From: Sinonovacula constricta
Lineage: Eukaryota > Mollusca > Bivalvia > Cardiida > Solecurtidae
DNA length: 64,000 nucleotides
NCBI GenBank assembly: GCA_007844125.1
Contig: CM017558.1
Coordinates: forward strand, 47,502,164-47,566,163
Direction: 5' to 3'
Shown in pieces: positions 13,428 through 24,815 of this stretch. Positions within the stretch are counted from its first letter, which is position 1. The number at the start of each line of letters is the position of its first letter. The position numbers and the translations under genes were made by a program. A model generated the notes under the pieces. The model saw only the letters and a list, made by a program, of their open reading frames with translations. It made no database searches and was not told where the DNA came from.

Positions 13428-13873
13428 TAGAGTTGGGTATTGCTGTTGAAAATTTATCATGATATTATCACGATGTCTAAATTGTATCACGATGTAGTAT
13501 CAAGATATTTTCGTTGAAACAAAATAAATGCAATTTAGTGAATGTACGCCTTACTTAATTAATACTCTCATTTCTGGTTATTGTTTAATAGGTTTATTAA
13601 ATAAAAACATCACTGTGATAAAATATTTTGAGGAAAGAGAGGTCCATTTTCTCTAACTAACTCCTGTAACAAATATTTTGTGAAATTACCCACTTGGATA
13701 TTTTTCAGTTATGTAAGCAGAATGTAAGTAAACAATACAGACATAAATTATAGTGTTTCGTGAATAATAATAGTATCGTCCTGTATCGATACCTCAGCAT
13801 TGTATCGCAATACTGTATCATGAAGGCAATTATCATGATTCACTGATGCATCGATGATATCGGCCTACCTCTA
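13428..13873. mobile_element. hAT-like non-autonomous DNA transposon, 446 bp
   Basis: It is flanked on both sides by the 8-bp duplication CCTGTAAC (13420-13427 and 13874-13881). Termini are TAGAGTTGGG on the left and, read inward on the other strand, TAGAGGTAGG on the right (8 of 10 identical, fitting the hAT-type YARNG end). Subterminal regions are rich in TGTATCG/ATCATGAT motifs, as expected for transposase-binding clusters. No transposase frame. The flanks are diverged satellite monomers, so the target was the satellite. Confidence 0.8.
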
Positions 13874-14809
13874 CCTGTAACCTCATTGTAATACCATTAA
13901 TTTTTGTATAAACACATATTTGTAACATGAATGCAATATGATCAATATATTGCACAAACCCATATCTGTGCATTACTATCCATATATTGCACAGACCCAT
14001 ATCTTTTCCCTGAATGTAGTACTATCAATATATTTCATAAACCCATATCTGTAACCTAAATGTAATACTTTCAATATATTGTATAAAACCCTTTGTTGTA
14101 ACCTGAATATAATACTATCAATATATTGTATAAACCCATGTTTATAACCTGAATATAATACTTTCAATATATTGTATTAACCCATGTTTATAACCTGAAT
14201 ATGATACTATTAATATATTGTATAAACCCATGTTTATAACCTGAATATGATACTATTAATATATTGTATAAACCCATGTTTATAAACTGAATATGATACT
14301 ATTAATATATTGTATAAACCCATGTTTATAACCTGAATATGATACTATTAATATATTGTATAAACCCATGTTGTAACCTGAATATAATACTATCAATATA
14401 TTGTATAAACCCATGTTTATAACCTGAATATGATACTATTAATATATTGTATAAACCCATGTTTATAACCTGAATATGATACTATTAATATATTGTATAA
14501 ACCCATGTTGTAACCTGAATATGATACTATTAATATATTGTATAAACCCATGTTTATAACCTGAATATGATACTATTAATATATCGTATAAACCCATGTT
14601 ATAACCTGAATATGATACTATTAATATATTGTATAAACCCATGTTTATAACCTGAATATAATACTTTCAATATATTGTATAAACCCATGTTTATAACCTG
14701 AATATGATACTATTAATATATTTTATAAACCCATGTTGTTACCCCTAAATATGATACTATTTATATATTGTATAAACCCATGTCTATAACCTGAATATGA
14801 TACTATTAA

Positions 14810-16077
14810 GGTTCTGGACCTGTAATGGTGACCTTCCACAATCCTTATAATGATACTGTTTCTTGAATCTGTACTATAAAACACATCGTACGGTGAATTT
14901 TTAAGGAAGTTTACCGTTTGTAACTCAAGTTATGTACATTTTTATAAAGTGACCCTTGATTTTCAAAAACACTGTAAATGGTGCTGGAACAAAAAATGAA
15001 AAAGTACCATTTTTCAAATTCTTCTGTTCTATATTCAAATTTTAACCAATTTTCCTGCTACACAATAATGTCATGATAAATCAGAACAATAAGATCACAC
15101 TTTGAACAAATACTTATAAAAATACAGAACTTTGCATACATGAACCTCCGAGCAAAAATCCGAGTTTTTGGGTGTGTTTAAAAATTTACTCTATCTATAA
15201 AAGCAAATATCTCAAGTTTGAAGCAAGTTAGACACATACAACTAGTTTTAAAATTTTCTGCAATATAACTGCCCATAATATGAGATTTTAAAGGCATTTT
15301 ACCGTTCCTAATAAAATTTATAAGAAATTGTAAAGGTTACTATAATGAAACTGCAAGAGAATTTATAGCGAAAAATAACGTCAAAATGGCCAATTACAGA
15401 CTATACACCTTTATACAAAAAAATTACCTACAGTTGGTATTAGAGATGGAAATATGTATGTAAAACTCTGCATTATTACATGAAAACCTTCTCTTTACTG
15501 ATTTTGGCTGGCGTGGGGAAAATATTTGAAATTAACCACTTTACACGTTCTTCGTAAAAAATCCGACAGTTTAGGAATAACTGAGTCAAGCACTCTTTTG
15601 GTATTAGTGACACTTGGTTGTCCCTCACAATTTTGACCCCTGAACACATTTAAAAGTCCATCCTGGCCATCCCGAGAAAATATCAGACGAAGGTGAACGA
15701 GCGTCAAACCATGTCGCTAACTCTCGCGGTTAGCATGCGAAGGCAAATTTAAATCGCAAACACAAGATGAAATAGTGCATTTTTCACTTGTACACAGAAA
15801 ACCAACACAATAGTTTTGATCCACTTCAACTTTACATGACTTTGTTGTCGGCAAACCACTATTTTTACAATATAGCCCTCGACGATCACGCTGTCGAGCT
15901 CCCGGTTCTCTCATTTTCGAGAAATGGGTAACCCAATGACGTCATGGAAAATCCATATCACGTGGTGAAAAACTACTAAAAATAGCAAATTCGAAACTTA
16001 ACGACGAATGCTTTTCAAATAAAACCGGATCATACCGAGTGCCGATGTTTACCGAAGTTAGTTACAGGTCCAGAACC
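14810..16077. mobile_element. TTAA-flanked non-autonomous DNA transposon, 1268 bp
   Basis: The element interrupts a 46-bp satellite monomer. Its ends are a perfect 16-bp terminal inverted repeat, GGTTCTGGACCTGTAA, with TTAA at 14806-14809 and 16078-16081. Removing the element plus one TTAA restores a normal monomer (ACTATTAATATATTG). A TA duplication with AGGTTC ends is equally compatible, because TTAA is palindromic, so piggyBac, Kolobok and Tc1/mariner relatives all remain possible. It is more CpG-rich than the satellite, mostly in its right third. No complete transposase is seen. Confidence 0.85.
15495..15914 (-). pseudogene. Interrupted open frame inside the TTAA element
   Basis: On the minus strand an ATG at 15914 opens 65 codons rich in cysteine (CKNSG, CVGFLCTSEKC, SSCVC). 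It ends at a TAG at 15717-15719, and the same frame then continues for 73 more codons to 15495. Upstream, within 50 bp of the ATG, lie a CRE palindrome TGACGTCA (15937-15944) and an E-box CACGTG (15959-15964). I do not recognise the peptide. It may be a decayed transposase end, a captured gene fragment, or chance. Confidence 0.25.
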
Positions 16078-17374
16078 TTAATATATTGTATAAAAACCCA
16101 TGTTTATAACCTGAATATGATACTATTAATATATTGTATAAACCCATGTTTATAACCTGAATATGATACTATTAATATATTGTATAAACCCATGTTTATA
16201 ACCTGAATATGATACTATTAATATATTGTATAAACCCATGTTTATAACCTGAATATGATACTATTAATATATTGTATAAACCCATGTTGTAACCTGAATA
16301 TGATACTATTAATATATTGTATAAACCCATGTTTATAACCTGAAAATAATACTATTAATATATTGTATAAACCCATGTTGTAACCTGAATATGATACTAT
16401 TAATATATTGTATAAACCCATGTTTATAACCTGAAAATAATACTATTAATATATTTTATAAACCCATGTTGTTACCCCTAAATATGATACTATTTATATA
16501 TTGTATAAACCCATGTCTATAACCTGAATATAATACTAGCAATATATTGTATAAACCCATGTTTATAACCTGAATATGATACTATTAATATATTGTATAA
16601 ACCCATGTTGTAACCTGAATATGATACTATTAATATATTGTATAAACCCATGTTTATAACCTGAAAATAATACTATTAATATATTTTATAAACCCATGTT
16701 GTTACCCCTAAATATGATACTATTTATATATTGTATAAACCCATGTCTATAACCTGAATATAATACTAGCAATATATTGTATAAACCCATGTTTATAACC
16801 TGAATATGATACTATTTAAATATTGTATAAACCCATGTTTATAACCTGAATATGATACTATCAATATATTGTATAAACCCATGTTGTAACCTTAATATGA
16901 TACTATTAATATATTGTATAAACCCATGTTTATAACCTGAATATGATACTATTTATATATTGTATAAACCCATGTTTATAACCTGAATATAATACTATCA
17001 ATATATTGTATAAACCCATGTTTATAACCTGAATATAATACTATCAATATATTGTATAAACCAATGTTTATAACCTGAATATGATACTATCAATATATTG
17101 TATAAACCCATGTTTATAACCTGAATATAATACTATCAATATATTGTATAAACCCATGTTTATAACCTGAATATGATACTATCAATATATTGTATAAACC
17201 CATGTTTATAACCTGAATATGATACTATCAATATATTGTATAAACCCATGTTTATAACCTGAATATAATACTATCAATATATTGTATAAAACCAATTTTT
17301 TGTAACCTGATTATAACATATTATCAATATGATGTATAGTATGACTGATGCTTGTTACTTTAATGTAATAATAT

Positions 17375-17430
17375 CAATAATATATATATATAAATATACC
17401 ATTCCTTGTAAACTGAAAGTAATAATATAT
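17375..17430. repeat. Short (TA)n tracts at the satellite edge
   Basis: Two TATATATA runs separated by unique sequence, just past the right edge of the 46-bp array. Confidence 0.7.
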
Positions 17431-18009
17431 ATATATAAATTCATTCTTGTTACCTAAATATAATTATATGAATGTTTTGTATATCTATGTAATAATGTCA
17501 ACCATGATATGAAAAATGTTTATCACAGTGTTTATAACAATTTATTACTTGCTTTTGTGATCTTTTTATGTCTACTTCATATCATTTTGTCTCCAGTATT
17601 CCATTTAACAATTAAAAATGAACCTATCTGAATCAAACACTTAAAACAAAAGTTAACAAAGTGAAACTTAGAAATCAACTAAAATGTGTGCATTATTTTA
17701 TGAAAACAGATACATCAACAAATACAATAATGATAATAAATTGTTACATAATCCTTTCAACAGAGAATGGGCCATTAACCTTTATGTCCTCTTTTCAATC
17801 AGCAATCAATAAAAATGTGTAAAATGACATTTATTTAATTTATGCATTTAACAACTGCAATACCTAGCAATCCAAAACCTAGCTACCCTGTATTTAGCTC
17901 TGTAAACAGCATACTGCAGTTCGTTTTTTTACATTTTCCTGCATTCAATTTCTGCAATTAAAATCATCAATTTGATTAATTTCTCTGTTCAGTGGTTATT
18001 CAATGTAAA

Positions 18010-18160
18010 GCTATTATCTGAGGGTCCGCCCTTCGCTCATTGAACAAAAGGAGGAGTGGGAAATCCAATATCAGTTGGCGGACAATTTCTACATTTTCTT
18101 AACGACCCACTCGTGACTGCTGACAAAATGATGTAGCTGTCCAGATAAGGTGACAAAAAT
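18010..18160. promoter_or_regulatory. Possible enhancer: cluster of Sox-, Su(H)- and GATA-like motifs
   Basis: A GC-elevated island in AT-rich DNA. It contains GAACAAAAGG (Sox-like), GTGGGAA (Su(H)/RBPJ core) and AGATAAGG (GATA-like) within 110 bp. Such motifs are short and occur by chance, so this is only a candidate. Confidence 0.2.
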
Positions 18161-18520
18161 GAAGACTAAGACACAATCTCTACTTTTGGAGAATGCACAC
18201 AGGAAATGAGGTTTCTACACATTCAATTCCCAGGCTCCATGCATCCATGATGAGTTTGGTAATGTTTATAAACCATCTAAACTATGTGCAGAATTAATGG
18301 TAGAGCCAAATACATTATACAAGGTTATAATGTTTTATTATAAATGTGTTTGGACCTTTGTTTGGAAACAGAAGACCTTGGCTGATAACAGGAATTGTCT
18401 TTTTATGATATTAACTCCTAGCTGGCTCCATTTATTAGATAGTATTTCTAAATCTTCATTACTTGCTTACAACTACATAAAATGATTACAAGAAATATTA
18501 TTAGAGACTCAGGAGAAGTG

Positions 18521-18622
18521 ATGATCCTAATCAGACAACTCGCCGCAGGGAGCTAGCAGGGATCTGGCCAATCTGGATCTACACTATTTGCTTAAACCTT
18601 ATAAATTCATGCTTAGTAGGTT
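18521..18622 (+). repeat. Dispersed repeat family D, copy 6
   Basis: Contains CCTAATCAGACAACTCGC, CAATCTGGATCTACACTATT, TGCTTAAACCT and ATGCTTAGTAGGTT. Good match to copy 4 on the opposite strand. Confidence 0.65.
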
Positions 18623-20541
18623 CAGTGTACAGTATAAAAATGGCTATATCATTGATTTTGAAATATAAGATGTTGGCTTGCTTGTTTAATGACTTTCTAC
18701 AGCTTTTAAAGTTAGTTTATTTTAGTGCCTTAATTTTATGACTGTCATCAACCTTTAATACTACTCTCTTGAGTTCTACTTCAATTAAGAACCACGGATT
18801 AAAATCATCTTACTTGGATTAAATTACATTCTTATTTTGATAAATCAATAAAATATTATGCAGTTTCTTAGTAAAATGTCTTCCAAATAAATTAAAATAT
18901 TCAGAGAAGATAATTCAACAAAATAGTTTCTAATCTAACATGAAAAAAGACAAAAATATATATGGCAAACAAAACATACAACTATTTTTTTTTTAAGTAA
19001 GTAACTTTTAATATTACTTTTGTTTTTTTTACAAAAAATAAAGAGATATCTGAACATCTTCCATTTGTAAATTCATTTGACAATGAAGAGCAACATGCAT
19101 CTATAACTGAAGTGTCCAATCCCGAATCCTGAAGCAACAGCTGTGGCCAATGGATATCCACCAAACTTTGAGACCTGAGACACGTTCTGTCAATATTTAA
19201 CACCATCTGTACACCAGGGTAAGTGCAAACAATTGGAAAGGCTTCGATCCAGTAATCATCTTAATAATCTTTCTGTAAAAGCCACTAGTGTCAACAGAAC
19301 AAATGAGGCTGGTTGTTGGATGGGCATGTGAGGGTTCCAGCAGGTTAATTCCACACACAACCGGTACTCGGCTTGTGTCTATATGATACTGTGTCCACAC
19401 ATTACAGGGTACCAATGTCAACATTCTCATTTATCTCCCAGGTACTTAAACACAAGGCCAGCCATGAGGCTGATTAAGGCATTTAATTAATAGTACTAAA
19501 AAATACCACAAAATACACAAGTAGAGAGCACAGCCTGGTATAACCCAATATTTACATATACAGTAAGCACTGTTCAAAATGTTGCAACAATCACTGAATT
19601 ATTCAATTAGGAAAACTGATATCAAAATTAAACAAATGGTGGGCTGAATATTAGCCCAACATTTAATATGATGGCAAAGGTTACTGTACTCTGAAGGTCA
19701 AGGTGTAAAAATAATGGATAATTCATACTAAATATTCTTACCAGAACCCATTTATGACCAAAGGTTTGTATTCTTCCAAATATTTCAGATACAATACTGA
19801 TGATGTTCAGAGATATTCTGAATTCTTTCTGCACAGTAATCATTAAACTCCAATGTTTTAAATTTTATCAAATGTAAGTGACATTTTCTATCTTCCAACA
19901 GGCTGTATTTTAAAAAAATTAACTGTTTAGTATATTTAAAGTTGTCAAAACTTACGCAGTTCATTTTCATTGTCTGCAATATCAATATTTATAGTCCTAT
20001 TCTAAAAGCCTACATTATCAACTTGGGGAAAAGCGTATATTATCAACTTGGGAATATTTCTGCAGCTAATGCAGTTTTCTTAAGTAGGCCAAGTAAATCA
20101 CAATCCCAAAAGGTTTCTGCAACATAACGTAGATCATAGATATTGCTTTTTGAAAGATAAGCATTTGCACATGCACATCAATACTAAAACAATTGTGAAA
20201 GCAAAAAAGCGAATCATGAAGTCAATAAGCTGCTTATTTATTTATTTTAAATATGCAGTATCACACATTAAGCTATAATATTAAGCCTCATTAAAAAGCA
20301 ACAAGTGCTAAAATGGGATGCTAATGAATGAGGTTGCTTGGAAACACTTGTGCCATTTAAATAGCTTCTTAGCAACTTTGCATAAGTCTGTTGTCAAGAT
20401 AATGTTGAGCATGGCGACTTGAAACCCTGCACGGTGTTATCTGAGATTATATTCTAACAATTTGTAGACACTCAAAAAACCATTTTGCATGAAAGTTTTG
20501 TTAATAATTGCACAAATCTGTTGTCAAAAATGTCCTTAGTC
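18623..20541. other. No gene seen
   Basis: Mixed AT-rich sequence. 19020-19440 is somewhat GC-richer and carries two minus-strand frames of 74-77 codons that I do not recognise. An RFX-like X-box half pair (GTTGCTTGGAAAC) lies near 20333. No splice-bounded exon was convincing. Confidence 0.4.
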
Positions 20542-20793
20542 TGCCCAAGTCTAGGGTAGGCGCCAATGCTGCCCAAGTCTAGGGTAGGGGCCAATGCTGC
20601 CCAAGTCTAGGGTAGGGGCCAATGCTGCCCAAGTCTAGGGTAGGGGGCCAATGCTGCCCAAGTCTAGGGTAGGCGCCAATGCTGCCCAAGTCTAGGGTAG
20701 GGGCCAATGCTGCCCAAGTCTAGGGTAGGGGCCAATGCTGCCCAAGTCTAGGGTAGGGGCCAATGCTGCCCAAGTCTAGGGTAGGAGCCAATG
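20542..20793. repeat. 28-bp GC-rich minisatellite, 9 near-identical copies
   Basis: Each unit is TGCCCAAGTCTAGGGTAGGG followed by GCCAATGC. Variation is almost confined to one position in the G run (GGCGCC, GGGGCC, GGAGCC, plus one unit with an extra G). The homogeneity and GC content contrast with the surrounding DNA and point to recent expansion. Confidence 0.95.
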
Positions 20794-22434
20794 TTTATCA
20801 GATTTTAACTATTCAAATTGCTGCAAAACTATGTTCTGGCACTAGAGTAGGTTTTATTTAACATTACAGCAGCAGCAATTTAACAGCAATGAAAACTACA
20901 AGTATTGAAGCTTAGGAAGCTGAGTATTTTTCGTAATTAAAATATTGTAAGATGGACAGTAAGAAAACAACAACTGGATCGTGATCATGGATTCACACCC
21001 AGTTAGATTTACTAAGGACTAATTCTTCTTATCAAGACTAAATGTTCTAAAACTGTGAGCTGAAGTCTTCAATTAAGTGAAAATATCAGATAGGTCAAAG
21101 TATGTTTTTGTTACATAAATCTGACCAATCGCATTGTCTCAAGCCCAATGCTTAATAACTTTATTTATTTAGGTTCCAAAAAATGTTTTAGCAAGTGATA
21201 CTATTTAAAATAAATAATTTGTTAAGCCTGCATAAACATATGCAATTTTGTTAAGTATTAAAAAATGTTTTTTTTATTGAAATGATGAAGACTTGGATTT
21301 ACAATATAATCAGGATAATGTTTGATAATATTATGATTGCATTAATAAAGAAGATGAGAAATCAACACTCTAACCTCACTTTTGACCTACTAAAGAATTC
21401 TGATGCAGGCAAGCCATGATGTATATCAAAGTGGTCCACTTTGGTGGAAATTACCCCTTGCATTTGTATACTCATCTTAACAAGGCAGACCACCTTACAA
21501 ACTGTTCAAACAAAGTGTGATAAAATCTAAGGCTGACACTGAAGGCTATGTTTTTTCTGCAAGTGTAGCAGTATTCAGAACTCCTGGATGATGAAACCTC
21601 ACCTCTCCTGTAAAGTGGAGTTGAATTGAAATCTTTATATTGCATAGATCAAGTTTGATAGGAATTTAACTTTGTTGGGTTATAAGTAAAGTGTATAGTA
21701 AACGTCTTGCATTGATCAGTTCATAAAGCAAATGTTGTTTGGTGGGTCATCAAGAACAGCAACCCTATGTTTATAATTGGTTTTTGTAATGCCTATAGGG
21801 GGACATCACAGATTTTAAGAAACGATCCTATTTTTTAAATGGAAATTATTATTCAATTTCAGTTGTTAAAGACCACATTGTCACATTTATATTAAAGTAA
21901 TCTTTTTCTTTTGTTGTGTCTTCTAAAGCACTAATACATAAACAAAAATAAAAGTAGGACCTATTAAACATGTAACATGTAAACTTTTACGCATTTCGAC
22001 TGTCAAATTATTTTTTTCAAATTTCAGAGAAATGCACTAATTTCATCACAATCTCTTCAGTGCCATCTTCATGGTTAAGCATTTCTTCCTGTAAAAAAAT
22101 TATTGAATTCTTTTTTAATAATCAGAAGTCATGGTTTCAGTTTTTTTTACAACCTAACAAATAGCTTTTGTGGGACCAATTGCGCAATAACAGCTCGATG
22201 AATATAACAACAGTTAGTAGTGTGTTTGGTTTAGATTTGGACAGACTGCACTAATTATCAACCACATTTGCTCAAACACTTTGATAGACATATGTGTAAT
22301 ATTTGCTCGGTATTCAAGGTTGGTTAAGATATAAACTTTATAGTTTTACTTTTGTATAAAAGAATATTGTGAAGAAATAAATAAGTCATATAAATCTAAT
22401 GTTTTTGTTGCATGTTGTAAAGACGGGCAGATGT
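20794..22434. other. No gene seen
   Basis: AT-rich sequence with poly-T and poly-A runs. Nothing supported. Confidence 0.5.
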
Positions 22435-22439
22435 TAGTG

Positions 22440-22475
22440 CCTTCGTACCATTTCAAAATCGTACCATGAATATTT
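22440..22475 (+). repeat. Fragment related to the Mutator-like element end
   Basis: Carries CTTCGTACCATTTCAAAATC followed by GTACCATGAATATT. The doubled TCGTACC motif at this spacing is also found in the right terminal region of the element at 51595-52241. No partner end was found nearby, so it is a solo fragment or a coincidence. Confidence 0.35.
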
Positions 22476-22707
22476 GTCTGGAAGCTTTGTACAGCATTTG
22501 TTGAGTAGGTGTTGTTCCCAGATGTTGGAATTAAAATGAGTCATTCACACTTAAAAATTTTCAAGAGTTAAAAACAAAAGCTTCTTAAAACATTTTTATT
22601 CCACAATAGCAAATGAAGTGGTGCTAAATGCTACTATTCTAAATATGCATAGCTTTCTGAAATATTATTTCCAGCAACTTTGATGCTTTTTCATGTTATT
22701 TTGCATT

Positions 22708-23078
22708 CAGGCGCGTATCTAGGCCGTTTTTGATTTTACGCACAATTACAAGGGAAATACCCTTTGTAGTAATACTTTTGAATATATTCCATTTTTTTCT
22801 AATGAAGAACAGGTAAAATGCGGACATGCGAGGAAGCTAATGTAAAACATAAAAGACTAAAATCCTGACGTGAATAAGTTTAATAACTTTCAACCTTTTC
22901 GACTTGACTGGTGTGGTAATAAGATTTTATAACAAAGAAACAACAGAAATAAAATATATCTTTCATAATCCGGGTTAAGCCGCGACTTTCTGAGTTGTTT
23001 TAGTACTTTTAGATTTTTTCGATTTTTGAACGGAGGTTACGCACATGCGTAAAGTGCATAGTGGCAGAAACGCGCCTG
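22708..23078. mobile_element. hAT-like MITE, 371 bp
   Basis: Flanked by an exact 8-bp target duplication TTTGCATT at 22700-22707 and 23079-23086. The termini are CAGGCGCGTATCT and, from the other end, CAGGCGCGTTTCT (12 of 13 identical). Both subterminal regions contain TTTACGCA-type motifs. CpG is higher than in the flanks. There is no transposase frame, so it depends on an element elsewhere. hAT is the best fit from the 8-bp duplication and CAG start. Confidence 0.85.
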
Positions 23079-23086
23079 TTTGCATT

Positions 23087-24439
23087 TAATAAGCTATGAA
23101 AAATAACCTAAAAAGTATTGGCCAAACTTAATTTTGTGGGGTTTTTTTTGTTTAAGAAAGTGGATACAATATTACTAAAGTGAGTTAGCTATACAGTGTA
23201 AAAATATTATTAATTTAAGAAAATGTAAAATCTGTTGGTGTTTTGGTTCCGACATAGTTATTTTCTTCAAAAAAAACTGATCAATAATTTGTACTAATCA
23301 GCTGTTAACATTTTGGTAAACATATGTCACAGCTGCAAACATAAAGCATGTTTTAAAGCCTCATCAATGTTGAATATCTTTTTTTTAAATATCTTGTTTA
23401 CATGCCGTGCAAAATGCATTTGTTGAACTTCAGTAAATAATGGAATCAAATATAACCTATTATTACTAGATTCAATGTGAACATACTGTTAGTGGAAAGT
23501 TTGTATTGTTGTTAGGCTGGGAGAATTAAAAGCATTGCAACATTTTTCAACTTTAATTTTTAGACAATTTGAATGCAACAACGTAGTATGTCTCCAAACA
23601 GAACTTGCTAGAATGTACACTGTAAATCATTAACAGAACAGGATAGATAGTAACACAAAAAATAAAATAAATATAAAATGACATCATGCATCATGTACAT
23701 GCTCTACACCATGACCGAGCCACTTTAAGGCACTTTGAGGCAAATTGGTTTACGGCTTTTATTCTTAGATTTTGATGTGACAACACCTTGTCCTTGTTAT
23801 AGTTCTGCATTGTTTATTTGCTAAAACATACTGGTATCTTATAATCTAATCTCTGACCGTTAACACTGGTAATAGGTTAAAATGTGGTTATGTTGGGCTG
23901 AGTTGCAATGGTGCTGTAAGTGACCCTTACAGGTTGAATACAGAACAACAATAGAACAAAGTAGGATGCTGCTAGGTTAGGATGACACTAGAGGTGGAGC
24001 AGTAACAAGTGCTGTCTTTGTGACTGAGGATAATTGGCATATTAGCATCCTAAAGAGATGCTTGAACCTGGCCTGATGGGGTCATCTCAACTGATCTGGA
24101 AGTTGCTCTACACACTGACCAGCAGATGACCAACAGCTGACCAGACCTACTCACCATCAGATATCAGTCTCACATATTGAAGCAGATTGAGGTGGGTGGT
24201 CAACACAACATATTTTTATATCAAAATGTTTCCAATCTTTACTTCAAAAAGCTACATGTATAATTAAAGGTTCAATTATTTTACTAATAACAATAAACAA
24301 AATTATACACATATTGGACTTAATACACATAGCATGTATAGATGCTAAAAATTATTTGAGAATGTACAACCTATTACCTACATTACACTGTCACAATTAT
24401 GGTCATACTGGCAACATCTACGGATAATCACTGTTGGAA
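23087..24439. other. No gene seen
   Basis: AT-rich sequence with no tandem array or supported frame. 23920-24190 is more balanced in composition but is not recognised. Confidence 0.45.
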
Positions 24440-24615
24440 AAGGAAGAGCCCAGACAACTGTCTGGGTTGACAGCAACAATACATCACAAGTCAGCTGAAG
24501 GTCCTTCCCACGTAAAAGATCTTATTTCAACTGGGACTCAAACCCCTGTATTGAGGCACTGTAGAGTTACAAGTTGCCAACTCTTACAGCTTTGACAAAT
24601 GCACCCCTGATGAAC
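24440..24615 (-). mobile_element. tRNA-derived SINE, minus strand
   Basis: The minus strand has a tRNA-like head with a box B match GGTTTGAGTCC (24534-24544). Downstream is GACAGTTGTCTGGGCTCTTC, which resembles the tail module of the other SINE copies here (TACCCAGACAATTGTCT at 42392). RNA polymerase III-type promoter is inferred from the family. Diverged and old. Confidence 0.65.
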
Positions 24616-24815
24616 TATCTTTATGGAGCTTCAGTTTCAGTCTTTCTGATCCTTATAGCAACAGAATCTTAAGACAAAGTAATAAGGGATAATAATTTGA
24701 TCCAAAAATGTATTTTAGTTTAACAAAAGTATGCAAATCAAGATCAACTTTATCCGGGCTACATTAAATCAAAGCACTGATTGCACTGCTAGTATAGAGT
24801 GTGTACACCAAAGTA

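Larger units (their letters stand above)
13375..17320. repeat. 46-bp AT-rich satellite array, interrupted by two transposons
   Basis: The monomer has GATACTATTAATATATTGTA, then TAAACCCATGTTTATAACCT. Most monomers are 46 bp and a variant class (CCCATGTTGTAACC) is 1-2 bp shorter. The left edge, before about 14080, is much more diverged than the core. A 230-bp five-monomer higher-order unit marked by GTTACCCCTA occurs at 16471 and 16701, with a third marker at 14738. The array is split by insertions at 13428-13873 and 14810-16077. No coding function. Confidence 0.95.

Noticed and set aside
20542..20793. CRISPR-like appearance of regularly spaced repeats here and in other arrays
   Set aside because: Units are directly tandem with no unique spacers, and the sequence is animal-like.
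20542..20793. Degenerate telomere repeat or G-quadruplex from TAGGGTAGGGG
   Set aside because: Only two G runs per 28 bp and the rest of the unit is unrelated to TTAGGG.
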